Assembly (NCBI GenBank): GCA_022264855.1
Contig: JABYQU010000044.1
Coordinates: forward strand, 186,001 to 250,000
From: Lenzites betulinus
Lineage: Eukaryota; Basidiomycota; Agaricomycetes; Polyporales; Polyporaceae
DNA length: 64,000 bases
Direction: 5' to 3'
The notes below the pieces were generated by a model, which saw nothing but the letters and a program-made list of their open reading frames with translations, did not search any database and was not told the DNA's origin. Below, one piece after another: positions 24,070-36,105 of the stretch; the first letter of the stretch is position 1, and each line of letters opens with the position of its first letter. Both the position numbers and the translations under genes were made by a program.

Positions 24070-27000
24070 GCGCCGCACATGGTGACGATCGTTTTGCAAG
24101 GAGGTTTCGCGCTCTCGTTCGTTCTCCCTACTGCTCTATAAGACACTGCTCACATTTAATGCGTACCCTTCTTCATTACTGTCAGATGTCGCTTTCCCCT
24201 TCATCTCCCCTCCGCCGGTCTTGCCTTCCGCGCTCTCCCGACGTTGTTCAACCCACGCATTCACGATCGCCTATCCCGCTCCTCGCGTTCCCACCACGCA
24301 TCGGTTCCCGTCCGGCTCCGCTCACTCATCATCACGCACGTACGCTCCGTCTCTCTCATTCGCATTCGCATTGCGCATATCTCATCCTCAATTTGCTTTC
24401 TGAATCTCCGCCGTCTCGACCGCCATCGCCGCTCAGTACTAGCTACTTAGACCGCTCTGTATACGATACGACCCAACCGCTACGCGCGCGCGCGCGCGCC
24501 AATGCCGCATGACGACCCAGATGGAACGTCTTTCTTACTATCAGCTATACGCATCCAACCGAATAACCAATCCACCAACGCGGCTTGTATAATATCTACG
24601 TGTGTATGTACTTACGCGGAGCGCCATCGCTGGCGAATATTATCTTGGGAAACCCGGACGCTTAGACTAGCTAACCCTGTGTATTGGCATGACATGACAT
24701 GGGGTTCGTGCTCGAATGACTCGCGGTACGTGAAGTCAGAGCGGCTGTAGCGGTGTATGGGTGGGTACCTGGGTGGCGCGGGGAGCTCGGACATTAACGC
24801 GACGCGTATTGGCTCCGGGTCACGGGACCGTGTATCTCGGGCGCTTGCTATCGGGGAAGCCGGGCTGCGAGACTTGCATTTGGCGTTTGCTTACAACCTT
24901 AAGCTTGTCCTCGACGTTGTCCCGTATGAACTGCTTCTATGGACGGTGCGATGTATGGAGGTGCGTGTAGCATTGGGATATAACGGTACGGCGTGCGAAC
25001 CGCTCATGTTCTCTATTTAGTGCTCATGGTCTTTGCAGCACATGTACAGCTCATTTTGTCAGGCAGTTTGACGGCCAAAAACGGGGGTGGTTTCGCTCCT
25101 AGCTTATGCTCGTGTAAGGAGTGAGTGGCTATCATAAGTCTATGTGAAGGTCCGTTTGAATGGCTCATGAGACCTTGTGGGAACGTTCGTACAGATCCCT
25201 GACGCACCGAGGCATTTCGAGACACATGGAGGCTTCATGCTGACAGAGCTCAAGACACTCATGTTTAAGTATAGGCTCTCCTCGACCTTCTTCCTTCCGC
25301 CACGTACTCTGTCGGACACACGGAGCCAATACGGCATGTTATCTCGCCTCGGAAGCACCTTCAAGCTCTGCTTTTACATCTGTGAGCATCCCATCTTCTC
25401 ATGCACCCGCCAAATTGCTTGCTGTCGTACCATCCTGTTCTTTGCAACGGCAGCCAATCCGACGGAACCCATGTCATCTCTTAGGCTGGTCACACAGTCG
25501 TGCGACGGCTAGACCTCGAGGCGGGTCAAATTTCACGAATCTGAGTCGCTAGAACTGCTTTGGAGCGATCGGCTGCAGATGCTGGATGTATGCGAGGCGA
25601 CGGTGGGCAAGCACGGCGTTTTTACGACGGAACGACTGTGTTCGCCGCAACCCCGTATTCGGCCTCTCAATCTCCTTGCATATTCATTACGTCCGTCTCC
25701 CTTGCGCTGAATCGCGGATGCCCTTCCTGGCGAGTGCGTTCTCTGTCCGAAAGGCCCCCCCTTGCACACCGAGCGACGCCCTCTCACGACAGCGACTGAC
25801 TCATCCGCGTCGCACGTCGCGGGTAGGCACTGGAAGATCCGTCGATCGACACTACCGCTAGCGCACACGGCCGTGCAGTTTTCATCGGTCCCAAGAATAC
25901 AAGGCGAGCCTGTTGGAACGACGGCACCTTCCCATTATCCGCCTCCCGCGCCCGCCAGCGCCCTGCGCCACGCCCTCCCAATCACGCGTGTGAGGCAGCC
26001 CGCTGCACCCCGTACGTGCGCTCGGGCCCAGGAATGGATCCACGCGCCGTCCTGGAGGGCACACGTCCCGCTGCCCTGGCTTGGCGTCCGCATCCGTGCA
26101 CCGACGCCCTGCGGGCACGCCGCGCACCCACGGCCCACGCCAGCCTCCACGGCGCCGGACGCGCTCGCAGCCCCCGAAGCGTCCGCGCCCGTGTCCGCGT
26201 CCCCGTTCCCGCCCCGCCCCCTCGGGTCGCCGTTCTCGCGCCCCCCCACGCCCGCCGGCGCTCCAAGGGCGCAGCGGCACCACTCCGAAACAACGGGCCC
26301 CCTCCGGCGCACGCTCGCGCCGGGACGGCCGCGCGCGCGCGTTCTCACCGAGCGTGCGCGGGGCTGGCTGGGCGCGCGCGCGCGCGCGGTGCGCTCTCTC
26401 ACTGCTGCTCGAGCCGTGGCGGGCGTGCGGGCGGACGTGAGAAGCGGGCCTGCTGCGCAGGGCGCGCCGAGATCGGGCTGCTGTGCCGGACGCCCCGCCG
26501 AGGGTGAGGGAGGGCGCGCGCGGGGGTGCTGTCCGATGCGTCTGCGGGGCGTCGTCGGCCGACGGGGAGGTGTGCGGGTGGCGCCCTGGTATGTGTCGAC
26601 GTCGAGGGGGGAAGGGCGGGTGAGCGTCGGAACGCCTGGACTGACATTTAGTCTCAATGACCGGTGGGCTCTCCCGCTTGCTCGTCCGTTCGGATGCGGG
26701 GCACGGCGACTTGGGGTTTATTGGCTCGACTCCATTATCGGTGGCCCTTGCTGTCAACCGCCACACGGGGCGCCGGTGCTAGGGCACTGCGGTCGGGCGA
26801 GAAGACGTACCCGCGACTAATGCCGTTGGACGCAGAAACGGGGGTCCGTTCACTCGGGGTACTCGGGTGAGTGTGCCAGTGGATCCGAACCCGGGTTGCC
26901 CGTCGAGACACATTCGAGTTCGTGCGTCGGACCTTGGGGGAAGCCAGCTTGCCACCCGCACGCCCGCCTGTCACCATGCCGTGGTGCGTTGGTTCCGAGG

Positions 27001-27425
27001 GATGGCGCGGTTGCCAGCGACACCCATCCGATCGTGCACAATGAATGGCCGCGCTGACCAAGAGGCGGTCAAGCAAAGCCAGCTGATACACGCAATGCCC
27101 GGATTTCCAGCCGTGCATGCATGGAGACCGTCCGCCAACGGACAGATACCCAGATCGCTGGGATATGTACCACGGTCTCGTCCCACTCGCCGACGCCATG
27201 GATAGGGAGGGCACGTAAGCAGTCCATTCTAGAATATTACGATATCACGAGCGTATGGATGTGTGGATGCTAAAAGTACATCGCCACCGGGAAGTTCCTG
27301 GGATGATACAGTGCTGGTATGACAAGGTTCGCGTAGGGGGCGGGCGATTGCCGTGTTGGGATACAATATGAAAGGCAAATAGAGCACATGCGCAGACTGG
27401 GAGAAACATCGGAGCGGAGCGCGGT
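24070..27425. other. Gene-poor stretch between GID7 and Elongin A (convergent 3' ends)
   Basis: Begins with the GID7 3' region, which is pyrimidine-rich. A CG dinucleotide run lies near 24484-24498. Around 25960-26560 the DNA is very GC-rich and several frames are open by composition only. A frame at 25177-25512 on the plus strand looks somewhat protein-like but matches nothing I recognise. Confidence 0.5.
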
Positions 27426-28728
27426 CTACGACTTGGACGGTACACTCCGGGCTTTGAGCTGCGAATACGCACGGTGTTTAGGCATGAAGAGTGTGGATGT
27501 GGGATCCTTCTTTGCCGGAGCACGGGGAGGTGGAGACCGGCTATCAGGCGGGGACGGAGGCATTCGTGGTGGGCTAGCGGCGGACGCAGTGGCGGGAGGA
27601 GCATACATGGACGACGAAGAGGCCGTTAGCGATGGCTTGCTCGGGCCCGCTGCCTTCGACACGGCGCTCGGGGCCCGGTCCGCACCAGGAGCCTTACGTG
27701 GGACGGCGACCGCTCTCACAGTCACCCGGGAACCAGTGGCGGCCGGAGTCGGAGTCGAAGACGACGAGGGCAAGGGGGAGGGCGCAGCAGCACCCCATGC
27801 GCTGGTGGCGTTGTTCACTAGGGCTCGCCGCTGGAAAGTGGGGCGCGTCATGCGAGTACTGAATACGCCTTTATGGAGCTTTACGGCCTCCGTCCGCGTT
27901 TTCTGGAACAATGTCTTAGACGTAGTAACACCCCCTGCGCAGATCGATAGTCAGGGCGATGGGACGCAATATACGTCCGGGCGGCGTGAGAGCTTGACGT
28001 ACAGCGTGCACGCTTTGCGGCGGGAGGGAGTTTGTCGGTGATCTTGATGGAGGACGCTTTGCGCTGCTCCTCATCTAGCTGGCGTTTGGCCCGGAGTCTC
28101 GCGGCAGCCTGCTCTAGCTTAGTCGCGCTTTCTTCATGACATCTCTGCGAGTGGCGCGGGGAATCAATGTCGTGCGATGAGCGCGGGACAAACGCGCGGA
28201 ACGGTACGCACTGCATATTCCTCCTTCCACGACTCGCATCCGGATTCGTCTGGGTCACGCACCAGCAGTGGGTGTTGTTTGTGGCATAATGCTTTCCAGA
28301 TATCTGGGCCAATTGAGCCACTGTCAAGTGAGCGTGCAAATTCGGAGAAATCCCGCACCTGGTGTGTATTCTGCAATGTACTGCATTGACAGTCAGCACC
28401 CGCCACATAGCCTACGGGAGAGACAGGCGTACAGGATCCTCTTCCTCGAACCGCCAGAGGGTCTCGGGCGTGCAGCTGTTCAGGATTGGAAGCACGATTT
28501 CCTCGCGGAGACCTCCGCCGAGCTTCTCATAACCTAGAGTGGGTGCGCGTGAGCGGTGCGAGAGTACAGAAGGGGCAGGTAGGGCGTACTGTTGACATGG
28601 GCGGAGACGACTGGCAGGTGGCCCGGTCAGGTGGCACTGGGGGTGTTCCTGACGAGAAGCTTACCGCGTTGACAGAGCGAGACGAGAGTGGGAATAGGGC
28701 GGCCGCCAGAGCCTGTGTCGTAAGACAT
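27426..28728 (-). CDS. ELA1: Elongin A (RNA polymerase II elongation factor / ubiquitin-ligase adaptor)
   Basis: Seven exons on the minus strand (28728-28665, 28610-28590, 28533-28433, 28380-28359, 28303-28212, 28144-28003, 27934-27426) give a 316-residue protein. The N-terminus TLVSLCQRVVSAHV fits the BC-box that binds Elongin C. It is followed by an F-box-like segment (VLPILNSCTPETLWRFEEED), then DIWKALC and SWKEEY, the characteristic Elongin A core. Later come KITDKLPPAAKRAR and KTLFQKTRTEA, which recur in fungal Elongin A, and a low-complexity Ser/Pro/Ala tail. In yeast Ela1-Elc1 joins Cul3 to ubiquitylate stalled RNA polymerase II. The gene is convergent with GID7. Exons 2 and 4 are only 21 and 22 nt long. 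Confidence 0.9.
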
Positions 28729-30132
28729 TTGAAGGAGCGCGAGGAGGATGCGAGCGAGAGATGGTGGACGGTGTGAAAGACGGCTATACGGGAGGGCTAC
28801 TCGCTTAGGCGCGCGTGCAGCCACGCGAGCGCGTTCCCACGGGTGCTTCTCGCGCTCGCCTCCATTTGGCTACCGCGACCTTTGATTCAAGTTTGTTCCT
28901 CCCCCGCCCAGCACAGGCCAGCTCCTGGTCTCGCGCCATCGCATCTACTATCCCCGCGGGGAACGCCACGGGACAAGCGCATCGTCTGCGGCGCACCCGC
29001 ACCAGCGCGCGGTCGCATGTCAACGGACACGCCCGCCGCGCGCCCTGTCCTTCGTGTCCCGAAGCCAGCAGGTGTGTGAATCGGCAGCGCACTCGTTCTC
29101 GCGGTCCGCCTGCGCTCTCGACCACGATGCCAGAAGCCCAGAAGTCACGCCCCCTCTGACGGCGCAGCGGCGTTCCCGTCACAGCTGCTCCTGTCAACTG
29201 ATACGGGAAATCCGATGCGAGCTTGTTTCCCCGTCTCAAGCCGCTGCTGGCACGCTCACCTTCCTCAGCCCTGCGCAGCACGCGGCGCGTCGCTACTACG
29301 CCCGTTCCATTCTCTTCTGTCTCATCCCCAAAACGCACACGGCCATCCGTGCGGACGAACCACCGCCCTACGGCCGGCCGTGACATGCAAGGAACCCCGC
29401 CCTCATCCTGCGCGCGAGCCCGCACATTCAGCCCCGCAGAGCATGCAGCACGGCAGTCCCAAAGAACCCCCTGTGACGCCACCGACAAATCCCCCTTACT
29501 CCGCGTCGAGTCACAGGCCGCCCGTGATACCATGAGAAGGGCCGTAGTGAGTCTTGCGACGTCTTGCCCTTTCTTGGGAGCCGTCCACTATGTCGGAGCG
29601 CTCATGGGAACTGCCCTCTACGGCAAGCCAAGCTGGCCGGAACGGGGAGACGTGAAGTCTGTTCAGTCCTCGACCGATCCTGAAACGTGCCCGAGACAGC
29701 ATGCGCTGGGAGAGAGGCCGTGGAACAGCCCCATTCATTCCCCGGCCCGCTCTCATACATGTCTCCCACCTTATGGGTCCAGTCGATCTCGCGAGCAACT
29801 GCGCTTCCCTGGGGCTCGAAAGAGAGTTGTTCCTGAACCCTTCTCAGCCTATCGCCCGGCCATGGTGCGCGGTTGGCCCAGCGCGTGCCGTTCGAGGCTC
29901 CGGGCATTACGCGATCAGCCCCGTTCGCTGCCGTTCCCAGCGCCCGCCCACGGGAAAGGGCCGTGGACATAATTGACTCCTGTCCACGCTTTCTCAAGAT
30001 TCCGCAAGCCCTCCCGTCCCCGCATCGAGATTCCCGGCGGGAACGACGACGTACTCGTACCACCCCCTCGGGGTGGGCTCTAACACGGGAAGCTTTACAG
30101 CATTCTCGTGGGTGCCTAGGAGAGGCGGGAAA
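28729..30132. other. Divergent intergenic region between Elongin A and the WOPR gene
   Basis: About 1.4 kb between divergent genes, presumably holding both promoters. Open frames on both strands (for example minus 28805-29533) carry no motifs. No other feature seen apart from the TATA box at its right end. Confidence 0.55.
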
Positions 30133-30139
30133 TATAAAT
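30133..30139 (+). promoter_or_regulatory. TATA box of the WOPR gene
   Basis: TATAAAT lies 100-106 bases before the ATG at 30239. Confidence 0.55.
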
Positions 30140-30238
30140 CTCCTGCGCGGCAGTGTACGATGGTGTACACCAACCACCCTATCCGCCCGGCTCCTCTCCT
30201 CGGCTTCCAAACACCGGCAACTCAGCACGTCGTCTACC

Positions 30239-31212
30239 ATGTTCTACGCCCCATCCCAAGACATCCAGCGGCCCACCCATCCACGTCTGCACGTCCGCGA
30301 CGCACGCGACGCGCACGTCGTATTTGAGGCCGTCCGCAAAGGCATGCTGAAGCCGGTGTCGCGACGGTTAAACGAGCTGGAGCGGACCAACTACATCCAG
30401 TCGGGTTCTCTGTTCGTTTGGGAAGAGAGCGACGACGAGATGGGTCTAAAACGGTGGACAGACGGCCGCGTCTGGAGCCAGTCTCGAATGCGCGAGGTCA
30501 GTTTGCGTGAACCATACGCCGGACGTGCTCCAATACTGACTCCGAAATGACCGCGGTTAGCCATACCTGTTCTACGACGAGAAGCTCGCGACCGACGAGC
30601 CGCCTTCCGAGCCAAAAACGAAGTGAGCGCTCCCACACTCCGGACGCAGTGCCTGCGTGCTCATTATAGCGCTTCTGCGGCAGGTGCACCTACCGCTTCG
30701 TCGAGGGGCCCTCGAGAACGTGGACCTCTTCCGCGCAGTCACACTACGAGCGCAGCGATCACCACCCGCTGGGGCTCGTCAAGCAGGCGTACTCGGCGTA
30801 CGTCCTCACGTCCGTCAGCGCGCGCCCGCGAAAGTGGCACCTCACCGCGTACTTCACCTATGCCGATCTCCCCAGCATACCCACCGTCGACCAGGATCCG
30901 CTCCTGCGCACGGTAGCGGTCCCGCCGGGGGTATACAAGAGCGGCAAGGCGCGTTCGAGAGCGTCGGACGCGTCGTCACCTGGCATACCATCTCCCCCCT
31001 CGACGCCGTCGCCTTCGAACATCGGCTCGCGCCCGTCTTCGCCCATGCAGACGTCTCCGAGAGGGAAAAAAGACGGCGTCGTGCTACCATCCCTGCAGAC
31101 CGCCATTGCACACACCTCCATGAACTACTCCAACTCACATCACCTCCCTCTACCACGCATGGCGGAGGACCAGCGGATGATACAAATGTTGAATTCGCGG
31201 CCCATCCTGTAG
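30239..31212 (+). CDS. WOPR-domain (Gti1/Pac2 family) transcription regulator
   Basis: Three exons (30239-30496, 30561-30622, 30684-31212) give 282 residues. The protein opens almost directly with the WOPR DNA-binding domain: RDAHVVFEAVRKGMLKPVSRRL, then the diagnostic block LKRWTDGRVWSQSRMREPYLFY (split by the first intron), and the second half with VKQAYSAYV, KWHLTAYFTYADL and LPSIPTVDQDPLLRTV. Fungal WOPR proteins (Wor1, Ryp1, Pac2, Gti1) are master regulators of morphological switching, mating or gluconate uptake. The C-terminal 100 residues are Ser/Pro-rich and probably disordered. Basidiomycetes often have several short paralogues like this one, so the exact role cannot be read from sequence. 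Confidence 0.92.
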
Positions 31213-31591
31213 GGCATGCGTGTGAGCTTTTGTGGCGCTTTTTTAGGTTCCTTCTGCGGCTGCGTCGCGGGTGGTTTCAAGGACCGTTTTGGGTATATTG
31301 GCTCTCGGTGTGCGCGGGCACTTTGTACTTACTAGCATTAGGGTAGACTGTACGCGAGGTAGATTTCCGCTTGCACTGGGCTTGTGGGGGTGTAAGTGGC
31401 TAGCATCCGCGCGCGAAGCTGGGCTGCGGCGTCGCGCGCTCTCTCCAGGCGATCAAGGCGGAGAAGTGCCAGTCTGCCAGACATGCTTGACGCCAGTGTT
31501 AGAATAAGGATACACGTACACGTAAATGGATGATACAATACAACAGCGGTGCGCGGCATACTTAGCAGAGGGCATGTGACGCTAGGCAGGA
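31213..31591. other. Convergent 3' region between the WOPR gene and cwf18
   Basis: 379 bases between two stop codons that face each other; likely both 3' untranslated regions. Nothing else seen. Confidence 0.6.
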
Positions 31592-32248
31592 TCAGTCCTC
31601 CTCGTCTGAGGAGCCGTCGTCGCCCGCTCGCTGTTCGGCATTCATGGCGCCGACGATGTCGTCGGACTGGCCTTTCTGTGCAGCTAGCCGTTGCCCTGAG
31701 GTACATAATGTCAGCCAGAGCGTAGTCGGACACAACTCTGTGATGCATACGAATGAGGGTATGGATCGACTCTTGCGTTTTCCTCTCTAGTTTTGACAAC
31801 TTCTTGTCAAGCTCGCGCTTGAGGTCCCAATTTGGCCTCTTGGGCGCAATGTTGAACAAGTCCTGAGGTAAACGTACACACGCATAAGTTCATGTCCAAC
31901 GAAGAGGTACGAAGGAGAATGTAGACGCACCAAGTCCTGTGCTCGACGCGCTGCGTCCTCTGCAATGATCTTCTCCGCGAGCCCTTCTATCTGGTGTTCC
32001 ACCGTGTCCTCCATTTCTACATCCTCTTCTTGCCCACGCTTCTTCAGCGTGCGCGTTTCAGGGTCAAACGAACGATGCTTGATGACTGGCGCCTCCTCGC
32101 CACTGCTCAAAATGTCAATGCACGCTCCGTCAAGCATTCCACGAAGTTGGTCAACGTACCCAGCATCGTCTGTCGCTTCACCGGCTTTCCGCTTGCGCAG
32201 CGCCGTAAGCCGCGCCTTCCTGGACTCCGATGCTTCCGCGAGAGACAT
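31592..32248 (-). CDS. cwf18: Pre-mRNA splicing factor Cwf18 (CCDC12 family)
   Basis: Three exons on the minus strand (32248-31931, 31862-31751, 31695-31592) give 177 residues, the usual size of the family. The first exon encodes a charged helical region with SRKARLTALRKRK and, near its end, a charged helix AEKIIAEDAARRAQDL. The second encodes the family signature NIAPKRPNWDLKRELDKKL followed by KLERKTQESIHTLIR. The third is short and ends in an acidic SSDEED tail. Cwf18/CCDC12 is a coiled-coil component of the activated spliceosome (NineTeen-related complex) in the nucleus. The gene is divergent from GUF1, with 302 bases between the two start codons. Confidence 0.93.
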
Positions 32249-32550
32249 AATGGATCCTTTTGGGTTACAGCAGTAACGTGTAGTATGAAAGTAGTGGCGG
32301 TCGCGTCCACAACGCGGGTAGTATAGACGCCTGAGCTTAGAGTACCGCTGACTAAGCATGTCTGTCTTTCTAGATTTCCTAATTTAGAGGACCGACGCGC
32401 TCGTCAAACGGACTAGCCAGCTTGACCTCTTCTCTCGACGTGCTGCTCTAGTGTATACGGCTTTCTCTGGTCCAGATTGCGTTGGTTATAATTCTGGGGG
32501 CTTTCCTGACGCGTTGTGTCTGTTGACGGTGTGCTCGGCTACCAGTACGA
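32249..32550. other. Shared divergent promoter region, cwf18 / GUF1
   Basis: 302 bases between two start codons pointing away from each other; no TATA-like element stands out on either strand. Confidence 0.5.
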
Positions 32551-35500
32551 ATGCTGCAGAGTTGGCGGCAAGCCTGCTTGAAAGTCTTTGACCGGCACCA
32601 AATATACCTCCCTCCAGCATGTCAGTCTCGGTCATGGAGGACGTTTTCAAGCTCTTCGGTATGCTTTGCCGTACAGAGGAAGCCATTTGCGATGGAGGAT
32701 TACCCTTGTGAGGTCATAAGGTATGTCCAGCCGCAGTGCGGTTCGGCGTATGTATTCATGAGTTGTGTGTCAGGAATTTCTCGATTATTGCGCACATAGG
32801 TCAGTGTTAGACCTGGTCACACACATTTAGCAAAACTAAGCTACAAGAAGACCACGGAAAGTCTACTTTGGCCGACCGGTACGTCCCGTGTATGGTTCAG
32901 GAAGTTGCGCGTTAACATGATTCTTGCCAGCTTGCTCGAGGTTTGTTGTCATTGTACCGGTTATTTGACGCGTAAATTCACGTCAAGTAGTTAACCGGCA
33001 CTATTTTGAAACAAGAGAAGGGGACAAACCATCAAGTACTTGACAAACTGAAGGTTGAACGAGAGCGCGGGATCACCGGTAGGCTAAACGCTTCGTTTCA
33101 TGCACACGATCTTAAGTGATGTCTATGGAAGTCAAGGCGCAAACCGCTAGGTGAATTTGTCGTGATTCTGTGGTAAATTGGTTCTAAACGTTGATTAGCA
33201 TGTTCCACAACACGGGGGACACCAACTACTTGCTCAACCTGATTGATACACCGGTCTGTCACCCTAATGAATCGCAACCATGTTGTCATAGCGTTGAACG
33301 TATTTTCAGGGACATGTCGATTTTTCCTGGGAAGTAGCACGGTCTCTTGCAGCGTGTCAAGGTGCATTGCTACTCGTAGACGCGTCGCAAGGCGTCCAGG
33401 CACAGTCAATATCCGTATATCACGTTGCAAAAGAGAAAGGCCTGACAATTATCCCTGTGCTCAATAAGGTGACTCAAGCTTCCCAAGACGCTGACCCCGT
33501 CACTTATACAAATGTACAGATTGACCTGCCCGCTGCGCAGCCGGAAATAGTCGCTCAGCAAATGCAGGCTACCTTTGGCATAGATCCTGCAGACGTCATC
33601 AAGATATCCGCGAAGACCGGCAAGGGCGTCGAGCAGGTATTGCATGCTATCATTGAGCGAATACCGCCTCCCGTAGGCAACCCGGTGGAGCCGCTGAAGG
33701 CCTTCCTCTTCGACTCTTCGTAAGTGGCAAGTTCCCGCAGTCTCCGTTCTGCTGGCTTATCATGTACTTCGGCAGGTATGACCGCTACCGCGGCGTCATT
33801 TCGCTCATGAGTGTTCAAAATGGTGTTCTACGGAAAGGTCAGCGAACATTGCATATTGAACGTAGAAAGCTTCCTGGACGCGGCACCTTTAGGCGACAAA
33901 ATAGCGTCATGCTTTACGCGGAAGAAGTATGAAGTGACGGATCTGGGTCTTATGTATCCCGAGGAAGTCTCGACGGATTGTCTTCGGCCCGGTCAAGTGG
34001 GGTTCGTCGCCTGCAGTATGAAGGAGTCCTCAGAAGGTCAATTACTTGTCACATAACCGCAATGCATGGCTGATACAGCTCACTCACAGCTCATATCGGC
34101 GACACGTTTTACCGAGTGGGCCTCCCCGTCGAGCCTATGCCAGGCTTCAAACCGGCGAAAGCAATGGTGAGCGGGCTTCGCCTCTTTGTCTAGTCGCCGG
34201 TTGTTGAACTTAGCCTTTTCAGGTATATGCGGGCGTGTATCCCGTCGACAGTACTGACTTCTTGAAGCTGGAAGAGTCCATCAAGCGGGTGCGTTCGCGG
34301 AGATCGACTTCCTCTTACGAGTACGAGCACTGACTAACGTGCCGATACGCCCGAATAGTTATCTCTCACGGACCGCAGCGTTGAAGTTACCCGAGAGACG
34401 TCGTCTGCCCTCGGTCAAGGGTGCAGGCTGGGCTTCCTAGGAACGTTGCACATGGATGTCTTCCGCCAACGTTTAGAAGACGAATACAATGCCGACGTCA
34501 TCATAACCGCCCCCACCGTCCCGTACAAAGGTACGCTCTCTCCGCGAACCAGCCCGCATTCATTCGCTTAACATAGACCCACGCGGCGCCCTGTGTGTCG
34601 ACCAGTCATTCACAGGTCCAGGAAAGACTCAATAGTCAGCAACCCAACCGACTTCCCAGAACCGGGTGATTTTGCGAGCGGCGGCCGCGCGAAGGCCGTG
34701 GAGGAACCCATCGTGAAGGCGTCCATCATCGTCCCCGAAAGTCAGTCCTTGCCACCCCCTTCTGCTTCACACTGCTCGCCCCCATTCGCTCGCGCGTCCC
34801 GCCGAGCACCCCAGTTCCCACCTCCCCTCCCGTGCCTGCGCCACGCTGAAGTGAGCTGACGCAGAACGACAGAGTACTTCAGTGCGATGATGGACCTCGT
34901 CTTCGAAAACCGTGGGACGGACCTCGAATGGCACACCCTCGACGTGGCGGGCGAGGCGTCAGGGGACCGCCGCGTGCTCATGAGCGCAAAGCTGCCCCTG
35001 GCCGAGATCGTCACCGACTTTTTCGACAAACTCAAAAGCCGGAGCTCGGGCTTTGCCAGCTTTGAGTTCGTCTCTGCGTCCTCGCCGGCCTGCTTCCGTG
35101 TGCTGATCGACGCCTCCTGTTCTTGCCGTCTAGTTATGAGGACGCCGGCTACAAGACGAGCGATATGCGCAAGGTGTGTGCCGCAAGCGTGGTGGAAGCT
35201 AGCGCTCGATGCTGAGGGCTCCCGTAGATGACGTTCCTGCTGAACGGCAAGCCCGTCGACGCGCTCGCGCTCATCGTGCACGCTGATAAAGTGGACCACA
35301 TTGGGCGGCGTTGGGTGGAGAAGCTCGGTACGCACAAATCCCTCTTCTCCTGTCCGTTTGTCTCACGTCTCACTGTCTCTTCAGCCAAGGTTATTCCCCG
35401 CCAGCTGTTCGAGATTCCCATCCAAGCCGCCGTAGGCGGCAAGATTATCGCCCGGCGCACGCTCTCCGCCATGCGCGCCGACGTCACCGCGGGCCTGTAC

Positions 35501-35691
35501 GGCGGTACGCCCCCCTCCCACGCGCGCGCGGCTGACAAGCACTGACAGACGCTAACTGGACGCACACAGGGCACTACGAGCGCAAGCTGAAGCACCTGAA
35601 CAACCAGAAGGAGTCGAAACGGAAGATGAAACGTGTCGGGCAGGTCGACCTCCCCCAGGAGGCCTTCTTCGACCTGCTCAGCTCGAAGTGA
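32551..35691 (+). CDS. GUF1: GUF1, mitochondrial LepA/EF4-type translation GTPase
   Basis: GUF1 is a ribosome-binding GTPase that promotes faithful mitochondrial protein synthesis under stress. At least fifteen exons can be joined. The start at 32551 gives an Arg-rich N-terminus ([17 protein letters not shown], then [11 protein letters not shown]) that fits a mitochondrial import signal. The GTPase domain shows [18 protein letters not shown] (P-loop), GITVKAQTA (switch I), DTPGHVDF, VLNK|IDLP and ISAKTGKG (G5). Domain 2 follows ([16 protein letters not shown]), then GHYE-type LepA C-terminal regions with [54 protein letters not shown] and [15 protein letters not shown]. The stop is at 35689-35691. 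All GTPase motifs are intact, so the gene should be functional. Some introns use weak sites, for example the one ending GACAG before AGTACTTC near 34872. Confidence 0.95.
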
Positions 35692-36105
35692 TGCATCAGC
35701 ATGCGTATCACTGATCGCGCTCCCGCCCGCCCATGCCACGCCACGCCACGCCACAAGGCCGTCTACGCACCGCCAGAACTTGGAAGATCGCCTGCGGCCC
35801 TATCCCCCGCTCACATAGTCGGCATGTGGTGAGCCCGTCTGCGGCATGCACGTCTTCGCGGGCAGGAGGGGGCACGCGCACAGGCGGGGCGGCCCGCGGG
35901 AGCCCGGCTCTGACCGCAGCGCTGTTATCATAGCACCAGTCGTAATGGTATCGTAACTTCCTATTGATGGACTGGACATGGCATCTCTTCCGGCGCTGGC
36001 GTGCTTCGACGGCATGTTGGAAGGCGACCGCCCGTCGGGCGGATAGATATCGTCGGACGACGGGCGACGGCGGGGATGGACGCATGTCCGGCCGTGCGCT
36101 ACGGC
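35692..36105. other. Intergenic region downstream of GUF1
   Basis: Contains a short GCCAC pentamer array near 35732-35752; otherwise no recognised feature. Confidence 0.5.

Noticed and set aside
25882..26766. Long open frames on both strands in a very GC-rich block
   Set aside because: Several frames on both strands are open together, which is a composition effect; no motifs found.
27388..28041. Plus-strand frame of 217 codons
   Set aside because: Antisense to the last exons of Elongin A, which has clear family motifs.
28805..29533. Minus-strand frame of 242 codons
   Set aside because: No motifs, random-looking composition, lies in the divergent promoter region.
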